From: Enterocloster lavalensis
Lineage (GTDB): Bacteria > Bacillota > Clostridia > Lachnospirales > Lachnospiraceae
Direction of reading: 5' to 3'
Assembly (NCBI RefSeq): GCF_902364025.1
Contig: NZ_CABJCG010000001.1
Coordinates: 186,001 to 250,000 of the forward strand
DNA length: 64,000 bases
Part shown: one piece after another, positions 17,366 through 27,500 of the stretch
How the letters are laid out: each line of letters opens with the position of its first letter
Position numbering within the stretch: the stretch's first letter is position 1
Made by a program: the position numbers and the translations under genes
The notes under the pieces: model-generated
Databases searched by the model: none
What the model was told of the DNA's origin: nothing
What the model saw: only the letters and a program-made list of their open reading frames with translations

Positions 17366-19468
17366 ATGATGGCAAGTGGTATCCCCGAACTGTATGGCAG
17401 CCTTGTGTTTAACGACAGCGTGATGCGCGACAAACTGCCCAAAGACGTCTACCAGGCACTGAGAAAGACCATCGAAAACCACACCCACCTGGAGCTGGAT
17501 GTGGCCAATTCCGTGGCGGTGGCTATGAAGGAGTGGGCCGTGGAGAACGGCGCCACCCATTTTACCCACTGGTTCCAGCCCATGACCGGTTTCACCGCCG
17601 AGAAGCACGACAGCTTCATCTCCCCCGTCGGCGGCGGACAGGTGGTCATGGACTTTTCCGGCAAGGAGCTGGTGAAGGGCGAGCCGGATGCCTCCAGTTT
17701 TCCATCCGGCGGTCTGAGAGCCACCTTCGAGGCCAGGGGCTACACCGCGTGGGACCCCACATCCCCCGCGTTTATCAAGGACCGCACCCTGTACATTCCC
17801 ACCGCCTTCTGCTCCTACAGCGGCGAAGCGCTGGACAAGAAAACGCCCCTGCTTCGCTCCATGGAGACCCTGGACCGGGAGGCGGTGAAGATCCTTCACC
17901 TGCTGGGCCAGAGCGATGTGGAAGGCGTCTCCGCCACCATCGGGCCGGAACAGGAGTATTTCCTGGTGGACAAAGAGATTTATAAACAGCGCAAGGATCT
18001 GATTTTTACCGGAAGGACGCTGTTAGGCGCCATGCCTCCCAAGGGCCAGGAGATGGAGGACCACTATTTCGGCGCTTTAAAACCCCGTGTTTCCGCCTTC
18101 ATGCACGATCTGGACGAAGCGCTCTGGAAACTTGGGATCCCGGCCAAAACCAAACACAACGAGGTGGCCCCGGCCCAGCACGAGCTGGCTCCGGTATTCG
18201 ACACGGCCAATGTGGCGGTGGACCACAACCAGCTCACCATGGAGATGATGAAAAAGGTGGCCGACAAGCACGGCCTCACCTGCCTGCTCCACGAGAAGCC
18301 CTTTGAGGGCATCAACGGTTCCGGAAAGCACAACAACTGGTCTCTGATCACCAACACTGGCGTAAACCTGCTGAATCCCGGCCGTACCCCCGCGGCCAAC
18401 ACCCAGTTTCTGGTATTTCTCATGGCGGTGATCAAGGCGGTGGACGAGTACGCGGACCTCATGCGCATCTCCGTGGCCAGTGCCGGAAACGATCACCGGC
18501 TGGGCGCCAACGAGGCTCCGCCGGCCATTGTGTCCATTTTCCTGGGCGACGAGCTGACCGCGGTGCTGGACTCCATCGAAAACGACACCTTTTTCGGCAA
18601 ACAGCAGAAGGTGCAGATGGAGACGGGCGCTACGGTTCTGCCTCACTTCTTCAAAGACAACACGGACCGCAACCGCACCTCGCCCTTCGCGTTTACGGGC
18701 AATAAGTTCGAGTTCCGTATGCCCGGTTCCTCCCTGTCCGTGGCCGGGCCAAACATCGTGCTCAATACGGCGGTGGCCGAGGCTTTGAGACAGTTCTACG
18801 AAGAGTTGAAGGACATTCCGGAAAGCCGGATGGAGGAGGCGGTCCACACCCTGGTGAAGCGGGCCATTGCCAAACACCGCCGGATCATTTTCAACGGCAA
18901 CGGTTATACGGACGAATGGGTACAGGAAGCCAAAAAGCGGGGACTCTACAATCTGCGCTCCACGCCGGAGGCCCTGGCCTGCTTTACCAGCCGGAAAAAC
19001 CTGGAGCTGTTCACCAGGCACCACATCTTCACGGAACAGGAGATCATCTCCCGCTATGAGATTTTACTGGAAAATTACTGCAAGACCATCCACATTGAGG
19101 CAAAGACCATGCAGGACATGGTGCGCAGCCAGTTCCTCCCCGCGCTGAGGTGCTATATCGATCAGATAACCGGCTCCATCCGGGGCATAAAGGCAGTGTC
19201 GGCTGCGCTGCCCAGCGCAGCTTCGGAAAAGCTTCTGGCAGTGCTCTGCGATTCCTACGAGCGCATCTGCGATGCGGAGGAACATCTGGAAGCTGACACA
19301 AAAAACGCGGAGGGAATCGACGACATGCAGGAGGCGGCTTTCTTCTGCCACAGCACTCTCATCCCCCGTATGGAAGCGCTGAGAGCCACGGCGGATGACG
19401 CAGAGCGGTATCTGCCGGAAAATCTGCTCCCGTACCCCAGCTATGAGAAGCTGTTCTTCTGCGTCTGA
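17366..19468 (+). CDS. glnN: Glutamine synthetase type III
   Basis: GlnN-type synthetase III forms glutamine from glutamate and ammonia with ATP. At 700 residues it matches the large GSIII class rather than the 440-470-residue type I enzymes. Blocks seen include FTHWFQPMTG near the N-terminus, GPEQEYFLVD, NEVAPAQHELAP, NDHRLGANEAPPAIVS and NRTSPFAFTGNKFEFRMPG. The start could be either ATG of the ATGATG pair at 17366/17369, with AAAGGAGA as ribosome binding site. It is divergent from gltBD. The leader carries a strong terminator hairpin and the promoter a palindrome, so control at both levels is likely. Confidence 0.96.
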   Translation: MMASGIPELYGSLVFNDSVMRDKLPKDVYQALRKTIENHTHLELDVANSVAVAMKEWAVENGATHFTHWFQPMTGFTAEKHDSFISPVGGGQVVMDFSGKELVKGEPDASSFPSGGLRATFEARGYTAWDPTSPAFIKDRTLYIPTAFCSYSGEALDKKTPLLRSMETLDREAVKILHLLGQSDVEGVSATIGPEQEYFLVDKEIYKQRKDLIFTGRTLLGAMPPKGQEMEDHYFGALKPRVSAFMHDLDEALWKLGIPAKTKHNEVAPAQHELAPVFDTANVAVDHNQLTMEMMKKVADKHGLTCLLHEKPFEGINGSGKHNNWSLITNTGVNLLNPGRTPAANTQFLVFLMAVIKAVDEYADLMRISVASAGNDHRLGANEAPPAIVSIFLGDELTAVLDSIENDTFFGKQQKVQMETGATVLPHFFKDNTDRNRTSPFAFTGNKFEFRMPGSSLSVAGPNIVLNTAVAEALRQFYEELKDIPESRMEEAVHTLVKRAIAKHRRIIFNGNGYTDEWVQEAKKRGLYNLRSTPEALACFTSRKNLELFTRHHIFTEQEIISRYEILLENYCKTIHIEAKTMQDMVRSQFLPALRCYIDQITGSIRGIKAVSAALPSAASEKLLAVLCDSYERICDAEEHLEADTKNAEGIDDMQEAAFFCHSTLIPRMEALRATADDAERYLPENLLPYPSYEKLFFCV

Positions 19469-19506
19469 CAGCATACCCCAAACATGGCCAGCAGGCCCTT
19501 GGGCGC

Positions 19507-19568
19507 AAAAAAGCAGGCCGGACCGCCGGGAATCCTTTTTCGAATTCCCAGCGGGTCCGGCCTGCTTT
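19507..19568. terminator. Terminator between convergent glnN and the 19.6-kb gene
   Basis: A 15-bp stem (AAAGCAGGCCGGACC with its complement at 19554-19568) has an inner GGGAAT/ATTCCC stem. On the minus strand six Ts follow, so it best serves the leftward genes. On the plus strand only CTTTCG follows. Confidence 0.8.
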
Positions 19569-19595
19569 CGAACGGCTGAAATCCGGCCGCGGTAC

Positions 19596-19886
19596 TCACC
19601 GCAGGCTGGATTTTTTCCAGCGCTCCGCCTGGGAGGCGTACTGTTCGTTGAGCCAGTCCACCCCTTTTGCGATGCCGTCCGCGTCAAATGTATACTCGAT
19701 TCTCGTCTTCTGCTCTTCTGAAGTCGCATCATACCCGTAAGGCTCAGGCCATACAACCACGGCCAGCATGGTGTCCGAACCTTCGTGCTCGGCCTTCTCC
19801 ATACAGAAGCGCATCCCATTATAGCTGCCGGTAAAACGTTCCTTTTTCAGGTAATTGACCGGCATAAAGTCTTTCAGTTCCAGCAA
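19596..19886 (-). CDS. Conserved hypothetical protein
   Basis: This is a 96-residue protein that I do not recognise as any named family. It is soluble, without signal or membrane segments. Notable stretches are YLKKERFTGSYNGMRF, VVVWPEPYGYDATSEEQK and a C-terminal VDWLNEQYASQAERWK. Translation probably starts at TTG 19886, with AAGGGG eight bases upstream and the stop of the lipoprotein gene 17 bp before it, so the two are likely co-translated. It is last in the unit and is followed by the terminator at 19507-19568. Function unknown. Confidence 0.75.
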   Translation of the reverse strand: MLELKDFMPVNYLKKERFTGSYNGMRFCMEKAEHEGSDTMLAVVVWPEPYGYDATSEEQKTRIEYTFDADGIAKGVDWLNEQYASQAERWKKSSLR

Positions 19887-19902
19887 CGCTTACGCCCCTT
19901 TT

Positions 19903-20511
19903 CTAGTTCTCGTGAAGGCTCAGCTCCATGAGCTGCTTTGTGATATCGGTGATGGCGCTGTCGTCGACCTCCGAGGCCGTGTGCAGCGTGTAATTGGTTT
20001 TTCCCCACTTCCACTGCGACAGCCGTCCGCCGCTCTCCGTGGTGCGGATCACGGCCTCCGAGCTGGCGTCGGGGGCGTCGTAGGCTACGGTGATATCCGA
20101 TCCCTCCCGGAAACGCTCGAAAATCCCGGCAAAATCAGCGGCCGTGTTGGAGGCCCGCCAGGTATAGCTCACGCCGTCCAGCTGGAATTCCATATCCGCA
20201 ACCTCGTCGTTGATGATGAAAAACCTGACATTTTCTCCTTTTGCGGGCGCTACCATGTGGACGCCCAGAGTCTCAAAGGCCAGCACGTCCGTGACTTCCC
20301 GCATAGGGTTGGGAAGCGCGGCGGCGGTTGTGGTTTCCGGCTCAGTGGCAGTGGACGCCTGGGCCGTTGCCGTGGCATCCACTGCCCCGCCGCCCGAACA
20401 CCCGGCGAGCGCCGCTGCGCTCAGGGTAATGGCGGCCGCCAGCGGCAAAAACCGCCGCGATGCGCGGTCAAAACCTGCCGGTTCATGTTTTATTCTGTTG
20501 GAATCGTTCAT
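19903..20511 (-). CDS. Lipoprotein of unknown function
   Basis: This 202-residue protein has a lipoprotein signal peptide: charged N-terminus, hydrophobic FLPLAAAITLSAAAL, and lipobox LAGC with Cys38. A Thr/Ala-rich spacer (about 40-66) precedes a globular domain (67-202) with MREVTDVLAFETLGVHMVAP, GVSYTWRAS and LSQWKWGKTNYTLHTA. Similar domains occur in other Clostridia lipoproteins of unknown role. It should be anchored on the outer face of the membrane. A GAGAGG site precedes the ATG. It lies 28 bp after the ClC transporter gene. Confidence 0.82.
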   Translation of the reverse strand: MNDSNRIKHEPAGFDRASRRFLPLAAAITLSAAALAGCSGGGAVDATATAQASTATEPETTTAAALPNPMREVTDVLAFETLGVHMVAPAKGENVRFFIINDEVADMEFQLDGVSYTWRASNTAADFAGIFERFREGSDITVAYDAPDASSEAVIRTTESGGRLSQWKWGKTNYTLHTASEVDDSAITDITKQLMELSLHEN

Positions 20512-20539
20512 AGTCTGCCTCTCTTTCTGTCTGGGGCCT

Positions 20540-22117
20540 CTAACGCGGGCTGGTCACCGTCTCGCAGTATTCCTGCAGCGTCCGGTGCAGCTCCCCTTCG
20601 GCCGTCTCGTCACAAAGGGTCACAATCCGGTCTCCCGCCATGAGGACCGTGTCGCCTCTGGGCACAAACTCCGCCTCGCCGCGCATCAGGGACACCACCA
20701 GACAGGTGGGCGGCCAGGCGATGGCGGCGATCTTCTGCCCTTCGGCCGCGCTTCCGTGGTAGATCATCCCCTCCACCAGAACCTTTTCACCGGTCAGGGT
20801 CACCTGCTTATCCGGATTCTGCTTTGCCAGCAGGCGGTGGAGCAGCTGGTCGTAAACCGGCGCGCAGTGCAGGATGTCCGGCACGATGTAGGCGGCCAGG
20901 GACACCATGGATAAGGTCAGCAGATGGGAGAAGGAGCCGGTCATCTCGCTGATGAGGATGATGCCCGTGATGGGCGCACGGACGATGGCGGAGAAATAAC
21001 CCGCCATGCCGAGAATGATAAAGTTGCTCAAAAGTCCGCTGATGTCCGGGCTGACAGCGGATGCCAGGTTGTAGTAGATACTGCCGATGATGGCTCCCAA
21101 CACCAGGAGCGGGAGAAAGATTCCGCCCGGCGCCCCGGAGCCGAAGCTGATCATGGAAAATGCGAATTTCAGCGCAAAGAGCAGGAACAGCCCTCCGAGC
21201 ATCAGCTGACCCGCCGTCAGCTCCTCCACCAGGGAGTGGCCGCCGCCCAGAACCGCCGGGTACAGGAACCCGAACGCGCCCGCCATCAGAAAAGGAATCA
21301 GGATGCGGACGAACTGCCTGGGGATCATCCCGTAGAGGTCCTGGGATTTGCCGATGCAGGTGTTGTACAGGACGCCCATCAGTCCGATGAGCGCGCCCAA
21401 AATGAGGACGTGCCCGTAGGTGGACAGGGGCATCATATGGGTGATGTGGAAGGTGAACACCGGCTTTAAACCGAACACATTCCGGGAGAAAAAGTCCGAG
21501 GTGATGGAGGCGGCCATGGACGAGAGCACCAGCTCCGGGGAAATGTGCTTGTGCACCTCCTCCAGGGAGAACAGGATGCCCGCGATGGGGGCGTTGAAGG
21601 CAGCCGACAGGCCGGCGCTGGCGCCGCAGGTGATCAGCACCTTCTCCTCGGTCTTGACCCGCTTGGTCAGCCTTGAAAATCCCTTGGCGGCCATGGCTCC
21701 CAGCTGGATGCTGGGACCCTCCCGCCCCAGGGACAGGCCGCAGCCCAGGGACAGGATACCTCCGCCCAGCTTAGCCGCCAGCACCCGCCACCAGCGCTGG
21801 TCCAGCTCGCCCATGATCTCGCCCTCAATCTGAGGGATACCGCTGCCCGAAATCAGCGGGTCCCACTTTAACAGCAGCGTGACGATAAGCGCGGCCACGG
21901 CCAGAATGGCGAACCACACCGGGATAAACCAGTGGTTGGCCTGGCCGTAAGCCAGAATCCGGTGTAACAGCGTGTCCGTGCACCCGATCAGATAGCGGAA
22001 CGCCACCACCACCGCCCCGGAGATCGCTCCCACCGCAATTCCCTCCAGCACGAGCGCATAACGAAAACTCCGGTAACGGATGATTGTGTTGCGAACCGTA
22101 CGTTCTTCCGGTTTCAT
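20540..22117 (-). CDS. clcA: ClC family chloride channel/antiporter with TrkA-C domain
   Basis: ClC proteins move chloride, or exchange chloride for protons. The 525-residue product has the selectivity motifs GSGIP (91-95), GREGP with gating Glu133, and GAPGGIFLP. SLEEVHK contains the position used as the internal proton glutamate in exchangers, which favours an antiporter. A C-terminal cytoplasmic TrkA-C domain (about 440-520) probably binds a ligand and regulates transport. Its ATG has AGGGGG upstream. It is separated from ilvA by a hairpin terminator at 22167-22189. Confidence 0.95.
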   Translation of the reverse strand: MKPEERTVRNTIIRYRSFRYALVLEGIAVGAISGAVVVAFRYLIGCTDTLLHRILAYGQANHWFIPVWFAILAVAALIVTLLLKWDPLISGSGIPQIEGEIMGELDQRWWRVLAAKLGGGILSLGCGLSLGREGPSIQLGAMAAKGFSRLTKRVKTEEKVLITCGASAGLSAAFNAPIAGILFSLEEVHKHISPELVLSSMAASITSDFFSRNVFGLKPVFTFHITHMMPLSTYGHVLILGALIGLMGVLYNTCIGKSQDLYGMIPRQFVRILIPFLMAGAFGFLYPAVLGGGHSLVEELTAGQLMLGGLFLLFALKFAFSMISFGSGAPGGIFLPLLVLGAIIGSIYYNLASAVSPDISGLLSNFIILGMAGYFSAIVRAPITGIILISEMTGSFSHLLTLSMVSLAAYIVPDILHCAPVYDQLLHRLLAKQNPDKQVTLTGEKVLVEGMIYHGSAAEGQKIAAIAWPPTCLVVSLMRGEAEFVPRGDTVLMAGDRIVTLCDETAEGELHRTLQEYCETVTSPR

Positions 22118-22166
22118 ACTCTTTATTCCCCCTGTAATGTCATCTCTTAAGGTCTATATGTAAAGC

Positions 22167-22189
22167 GCCTGCCGTCGGTCACGGCAGGC
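22167..22189 (-). terminator. Terminator after ilvA
   Basis: GCCTGCCGT-CGGTC-ACGGCAGGC forms a 9-bp stem with a 5-nt loop. The minus strand then reads GCTTTACA, so the U-tract is short and termination may be partial. Confidence 0.6.
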
Positions 22190-22212
22190 AGAAAGCAGTG
22201 AGCGGACCCGCT

Positions 22213-23445
22213 CTATGAATCGCTGTAGGTCCCCTTGAATTTAACCAGCTTGGGACGGTAGCCGGCGCCTGTGAGGGCGGATACGATCTGATTCTTGTGG
22301 TCGGTGCCGTAGGCTTCCAGGGTGATGCGCAGCTCCACCGCGGCGTTACGGTTGATGCTGATGAACTGGTTGTGCTCCAGCTTGATGATGTTGCCGTGCT
22401 CCTCGGCCAGCAGGGCGGAAATCTTCGCCAGCTCGCCGGGCTTATCCGGGAGCAGGACGGACACCGTGAACACGCGGTCTCTCTGGATCAGGCCGTGCTG
22501 CACGATGGAGGACATGGTGATCACATCCATGTTGCCGCCGCTTAAGATGGAGACGATTTTCTTCTTCTGCACGTTCATGTGCTTTAAGGCCGCCACGGTC
22601 AGAAGGCCGGAGTTCTCCACGATCATCTTGTGATTCTCCACCATGTCCAGGAAGGCCACGATCAGCTCGCTGTCCTCGATGGTGATGATGTCGTCGATGT
22701 TCTGCTGGATATAGGGAAATAACAGCTCTCCCGGGCGTTTAACCGCCGTGCCGTCGGCGATGGTGTTGATATTCGGCAGAGTGACGACCTCGCCCTGGCG
22801 CAGGGATTCCTGCATGCAGTTGGCTCCGGCCGGCTCCACGCCGATCACTTTGATTTTAGGGTTGAGCAGCTTGGCCAGGGTGGACACGCCGGTGGCCAGT
22901 CCGCCGCCGCCGATGGGAACCAGAATGTAGTCCACGGTGGGCAGCTCCTTGATGATCTCCATGGAGATGGTGCCCTGTCCGGTGGCGACCGCCAGGTCGT
23001 TGAAAGGATGGACAAAGGTGTAACCCTTCTCCTCCGCCAGCTTGTACGCGTAATCGCAGGCCTCGTCGAACACGTCTCCGGCCAGAACCACCTCGGCGCC
23101 GTAGCCCTTGGTGCGGTTTACCTTCATGAGCGGCGTGGTGGTGGGCATCACGACCACAGCCTTCACACCGGCCAGCTTGGCGGCGTAGGCCACGCCCTGG
23201 GCGTGGTTGCCTGCGGAAGCGGTGATCAGGCCCTTGGCCTTCTCGTCCTCGGTCAGGGTGCTGATCTTATAGTACGCGCCTCTCACCTTGTAAGCGCCGG
23301 TATACTGCAGATTCTCCGGCTTGAAATACACCTTGTTTCCCGTCTGGGCCGAAAAATATTCGCTGTACACCAGCTTGGTCTCCAGGGTCACTTCCTTGAC
23401 CAGGTCAGAGGCCTCCTCAAATTGTTCCAATGTTAATTCTTCCAT
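22213..23445 (-). CDS. ilvA: Threonine ammonia-lyase with ACT domain
   Basis: This PLP enzyme deaminates threonine to 2-oxobutanoate, the entry to isoleucine synthesis or threonine catabolism. The 410-residue protein has the PLP lysine Lys53 in TGAYKVRGAYYK, the SAGNHAQGVAYAAK block and the glycine-rich PIGGGGLATG phosphate site. One C-terminal ACT domain (about 325-405, VSVLLPDKPGELAKI) follows. The single ACT domain and length resemble the TdcB/short IlvA forms, so a catabolic or a biosynthetic role is possible. It sits downstream of ftsY, with no other amino-acid gene beside it. Confidence 0.93.
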   Translation of the reverse strand: MEELTLEQFEEASDLVKEVTLETKLVYSEYFSAQTGNKVYFKPENLQYTGAYKVRGAYYKISTLTEDEKAKGLITASAGNHAQGVAYAAKLAGVKAVVVMPTTTPLMKVNRTKGYGAEVVLAGDVFDEACDYAYKLAEEKGYTFVHPFNDLAVATGQGTISMEIIKELPTVDYILVPIGGGGLATGVSTLAKLLNPKIKVIGVEPAGANCMQESLRQGEVVTLPNINTIADGTAVKRPGELLFPYIQQNIDDIITIEDSELIVAFLDMVENHKMIVENSGLLTVAALKHMNVQKKKIVSILSGGNMDVITMSSIVQHGLIQRDRVFTVSVLLPDKPGELAKISALLAEEHGNIIKLEHNQFISINRNAAVELRITLEAYGTDHKNQIVSALTGAGYRPKLVKFKGTYSDS

Positions 23446-23498
23446 AATACCCTATCCTTCTTTCTGTTTGACTCGCGGGGCTTAAAAGGCCGGGCGTG

Positions 23499-24443
23499 TT
23501 ACTCTGCTTCGGATTTGCGCACGTTGAACAGCGCGTTCACAAAGTCGTCCGCATTGAATTTCTGCAGATCGTCGATCTTCTCGCCGATGCCGATATATTT
23601 AACCGGAAGGCCCAGCTCGGACTGGATCGCCACGGCGATGCCGCCCTTGGCGGTGCCGTCCAGCTTGGTCAGGATGATGCCGGTGATGTCCGCCACCTCC
23701 ATGAACTGCCTGGCCTGGGCCAGGGCGTTCTGTCCCGTGGTGCCGTCCAACACCACCAGGGTCTCGCGGTAGGCGTCCGCATACTCTTTGTCAATGATCC
23801 GGTTGATCTTGCGCAGCTCCTCCATCAGGTTCTTCTTGTTGTGAAGCCGCCCGGCGGTGTCGCAGATCAGCACGTCCGCGTGGCGGGACTTGGCGGCTGC
23901 CACCGCGTCATAGATCACGGCCGCCGGGTCGGAACCCTCCTGCTGGGCGATGATCTCCACTCCCGCACGGTTGGACCACTCGGTCAGCTGCTCGATGGCC
24001 GCCGCCCGGAAGGTGTCCGCCGCGGCTAAAATCACCTTGCGCCCCTGGTCCTTCAACTGCCCGGCCAGCTTGCCCACGGAGGTGGTTTTGCCCACGCCGT
24101 TGACGCCGATCACCAGCACTACGGACTTTTTGTGCTCGAACTCGTAGGCGTTCTCCCCCAGATCCATCTGGGCCTTGATGCTGTTGATCAGCAGCTCCTT
24201 GCATTCCTCCGGCTCCTTGATGTGCAGCTCCTTCACCTTCCGGCGCAGATCCTCCACAATGGACATGGTGGTCTGGATGCCGATGTCGCCCATGATCAGC
24301 GTCTCCTCGATCTCCTCATAGAAATCGTCGTCAATGGCGGAGAAGCCGCTGAAAATGGAGTCGATGCCGGAGACGATATTGTTGCGGGTCTTGGTCAGGC
24401 CCTCCACCAGGCGCCCGAAAAACCCCTTCTTTCCTTCTGACAT
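23499..24443 (-). CDS. ftsY: Signal recognition particle receptor FtsY
   Basis: FtsY is the membrane-associated GTPase that receives SRP-ribosome complexes. The 314-residue protein has a short N-terminal part, the N domain, and the G domain with P-loop GVNGVGKTT (113-121), DTAGR and [10 protein letters not shown]. It lacks the long acidic A domain of enterobacteria, as usual for Firmicutes. An AGGAG site precedes the ATG. It follows smc by 68 bp. In many relatives ylxM-ffh comes next; here ilvA does. Confidence 0.98.
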   Translation of the reverse strand: MSEGKKGFFGRLVEGLTKTRNNIVSGIDSIFSGFSAIDDDFYEEIEETLIMGDIGIQTTMSIVEDLRRKVKELHIKEPEECKELLINSIKAQMDLGENAYEFEHKKSVVLVIGVNGVGKTTSVGKLAGQLKDQGRKVILAAADTFRAAAIEQLTEWSNRAGVEIIAQQEGSDPAAVIYDAVAAAKSRHADVLICDTAGRLHNKKNLMEELRKINRIIDKEYADAYRETLVVLDGTTGQNALAQARQFMEVADITGIILTKLDGTAKGGIAVAIQSELGLPVKYIGIGEKIDDLQKFNADDFVNALFNVRKSEAE

Positions 24444-24511
24444 AAACTTTTTCTCCTCTTAAACCTGATTAAGACAGGCCGGTTTTCTTCTTATCATAGC
24501 ACAAATGCCAT

Positions 24512-27500
24512 TTATTTGTCCAGATCATCCTCGATCAGGTTTACGCTCACCAGCGTGGACACGCCCTTCTCCTGCATGGTGATTCCGTAGAGCCGGTCGG
24601 CACTGACCATGGTGCCGCGCCGGTGGGTGATCACGATGAACTGGGTGTTGCGCGTCAGCTTGTGCAGATAGCCCGCGAAACGGTCCACGTTGGAGTCGTC
24701 CAGCGCCGCCTCGATCTCGTCCAGGAGACAGAAGGGCGAGGGCTTTAAGTTCTGGATGGCGAACAGCAGGGAGATGGCGGTCAGGGCCTTCTCGCCGCCG
24801 GACAGCTGCATCATGTTCTGCAGCTTTTTACCCGGGGGCTGGGCGATGATCTGAATCCCCGCCTCCAGGATATCCTCGTCCTCCATCAGCTCCAGGGTGC
24901 CGCGGCCGCCGCCGAAGAGCTCCTTGAACACCTTGTCGAACTCGGCCCGGATCTCACCGAATTTCTCCTGGAACTGGCGGCGCATGCCGGTGTCCAGCTC
25001 CACGATGATTTTTTCCAGCTCCGCCTGAGCGGCCACCAGATCCTGGTGCTGGGTTTTCATGAACTCGTAGCGCTCGGACACCTCCCGGTAGTCCTCGATG
25101 GCGTTTACATTTACATTGCCCAGAGCCTTGATCCTGCCCTTGAGGTCGTCGATCTGCCTGCGGACCTCGCTCAGAGAGCCGTATGCCTCGTCCCGCAGGG
25201 CCTCGGCGCTGGAAAAGGTCATCTCATACTCGTTCCACATGTAGGTGGTGGAGTGCTCCAGCCGTTCCTCCAGCTTTTCCTGCTGGGCCTGCAGCCGGAA
25301 CATGTCCTTGTCCAGATCGGACATGCGGGCGGACAGCTCCTCGCGCCGGATGAAAAATCCCTTCTGGCGCCCGGCCATCTCCTCCTTTTTGGCGGTCTGG
25401 GCGGTCAGCCGCTCCTCCAGCTCCTTTGTATGTACGGCGATCCCGGCGATCTTCTCCTTCAGGGAGGCGATCTCCTGCCGGCGCGCCTCGATGATTCCCT
25501 GGGCATTCCGGTCCCCGGCTTCCAGGTCCCGGTACTCGGCCGTCAGCTTTCGCATCTCCGCGCGGACGCGGTCCACATTTTCCTGAAGGAAGTCCAGCTT
25601 CTGCTTCAGCTCCGCGGCCTCCACCTGGATCTGCGCCAGCTCTGCGGCGCAGGTTTCGCGGGAACTCTTGGCCTCCTCCAGGGCGGCGGTTTTTTCCTCC
25701 ACCGCCTGGCCGGAGAGGGTGTTTTTCTCCTCCAGGGCGGCAGTTTCCTGCTTCAGGGCCGCCTGGCTGCCGGAGATTTCCCGGACCTGCTCGTCAAGCT
25801 GGCCCCGCTCCCGCTCCAAATCCACGTAGGAACCGGCGATCTCCGCTTTCTTCTCTTCCAGCTGGGCCAGGTTCATGCGCAGGGTGTTCTGTTCCAGGTA
25901 CAGCTTCTGGATGGCGCTTCGGACCGCTTCCAGCTCCTCCTTCTTCTCCTGGAGAATCCCCTCCTGGATGTTTAAGTCGCCCTGGATCGATTCCACCTGG
26001 GTGAGGGCTTTTTTACACGCTTCCTCCAGCTCCTCGATCTCGCGACGCCGTCCCAGCAGGTTGCTGGTGTTCTTGAATGCGCCGCCCGTCATGGAGCCGC
26101 CCGCGCTCAAAAGTTCGCCCTCCAGGGTGACGATGCGCAGGCTGTATTTGTACTTTCTGGCCAGAGCGATGGCGTGCTCAATGGTATCCGTCACCACCAC
26201 CCGCCCCAAGAGATAGCGGACCAGGCCGTCGTACTGTTTTTCCGCCTCCACCAGCTGGCTGGCCAGTCCCAGCACGCCAGGTTCCTTTAAGGCGCTCTCC
26301 TGTGAAAAGGTCTGCCGGCCGCCGATGGCGGTCAGGGGCAGAAAGGTTGCCCGGCCGTATTTGTTCTTTTTTAAGTATTCGATCAGGCGCTTGGCCGTCT
26401 CCTCGGAATCCGTGACGATGTTCTGGATGCTGCCGCCAAGAGCGGTCTCAATGGCCACCTCGTACTTCTGGGGCACATGGATTAAGTCCGCTACCACGCC
26501 GTGGATCCCGCGGATGCGGTCCCGCACCTCCATGACCCGCCGGATGCTGCCGCCGTAGCCGTCGTAGCGCTCGGCCAGGTTGCGCAGGCTTTCCAGCTTG
26601 GTGTAGGACATGTGGTATTGCTGCTGGGTGTCGTTTAAATTGCGGTTCAGACGGCGAAGCTCCTGGTCGGCCTGGTTTAACTCCTCCTCGGTCTGGGCGG
26701 ATTTCTCCTGGCTCTCGGCGATGCGCCGCTCCACCGCGTTTAAGGCGTCCTCCTCCTGACGGATCTGTTCCTCCTGAACGGACTCGTCGCTCTTGAATTT
26801 CAGAAGCTTCTGGGTCACCTCGCTGCGCCGCAGATCCACCTGCTCCATCATGGTCTCGTAGCGCTGGCTGCGGGCGGTCAGGCCGGCCCGCTCGTTTAAG
26901 GCGTTTATGATGGCCGATTTCTCCGACTCGATCTCCTGCTCCAGGCGGTGGATCAGTTCATCCCGGGACTCCAGGAGGCGGGCCGCCTCGTCCAGCCGTC
27001 CGGCCATGGCCTCGGCATGGACGTCCATCTGCTCCTTCTGCTCTTCATATCCGGCCAGCTGGGTTTTCCGGGACTCCAGATCCCCGGAAATGGCCTCCCG
27101 GCGGCTATTGATATGGGCTTCGTTCATCTCCTCGGTGCGAATCTGCTCGTTCAGCACGCCGATGCGGCCTTCCAGGCTGCTGTTCTCCACCGTGCAGCGG
27201 TTCAACTCGTCCCGGTTTCCTGCCATGAGGGCGTCCTCCTGAGCCAGGGCGGCTTCCAGGCGGTCGTACTCTTCCTTCAGGGTGTCGGATTCCCGGCGGG
27301 TGTGCTCCATATCTCCGGTGAGAATTTTTTCCTTCTCCGCCACCTCGGCCAGCTGTCTGCGGATCCCCTCCGTCTCCATCAGGAATTGGTTGGCATCGCA
27401 GACCTTCAAGGTCTCTTTCAGCTGCAGATACTCCCTGGCGGCTTTGGACTGGCGCTCCAGTGGCCCTACCTGCTTCTCCAACTCGGTCAGAATGTCGTTT

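Noticed and set aside
18077..19024. A 315-codon minus-strand frame opposite glnN
   Set aside because: It is antisense to conserved glutamine synthetase blocks, with no start signals.
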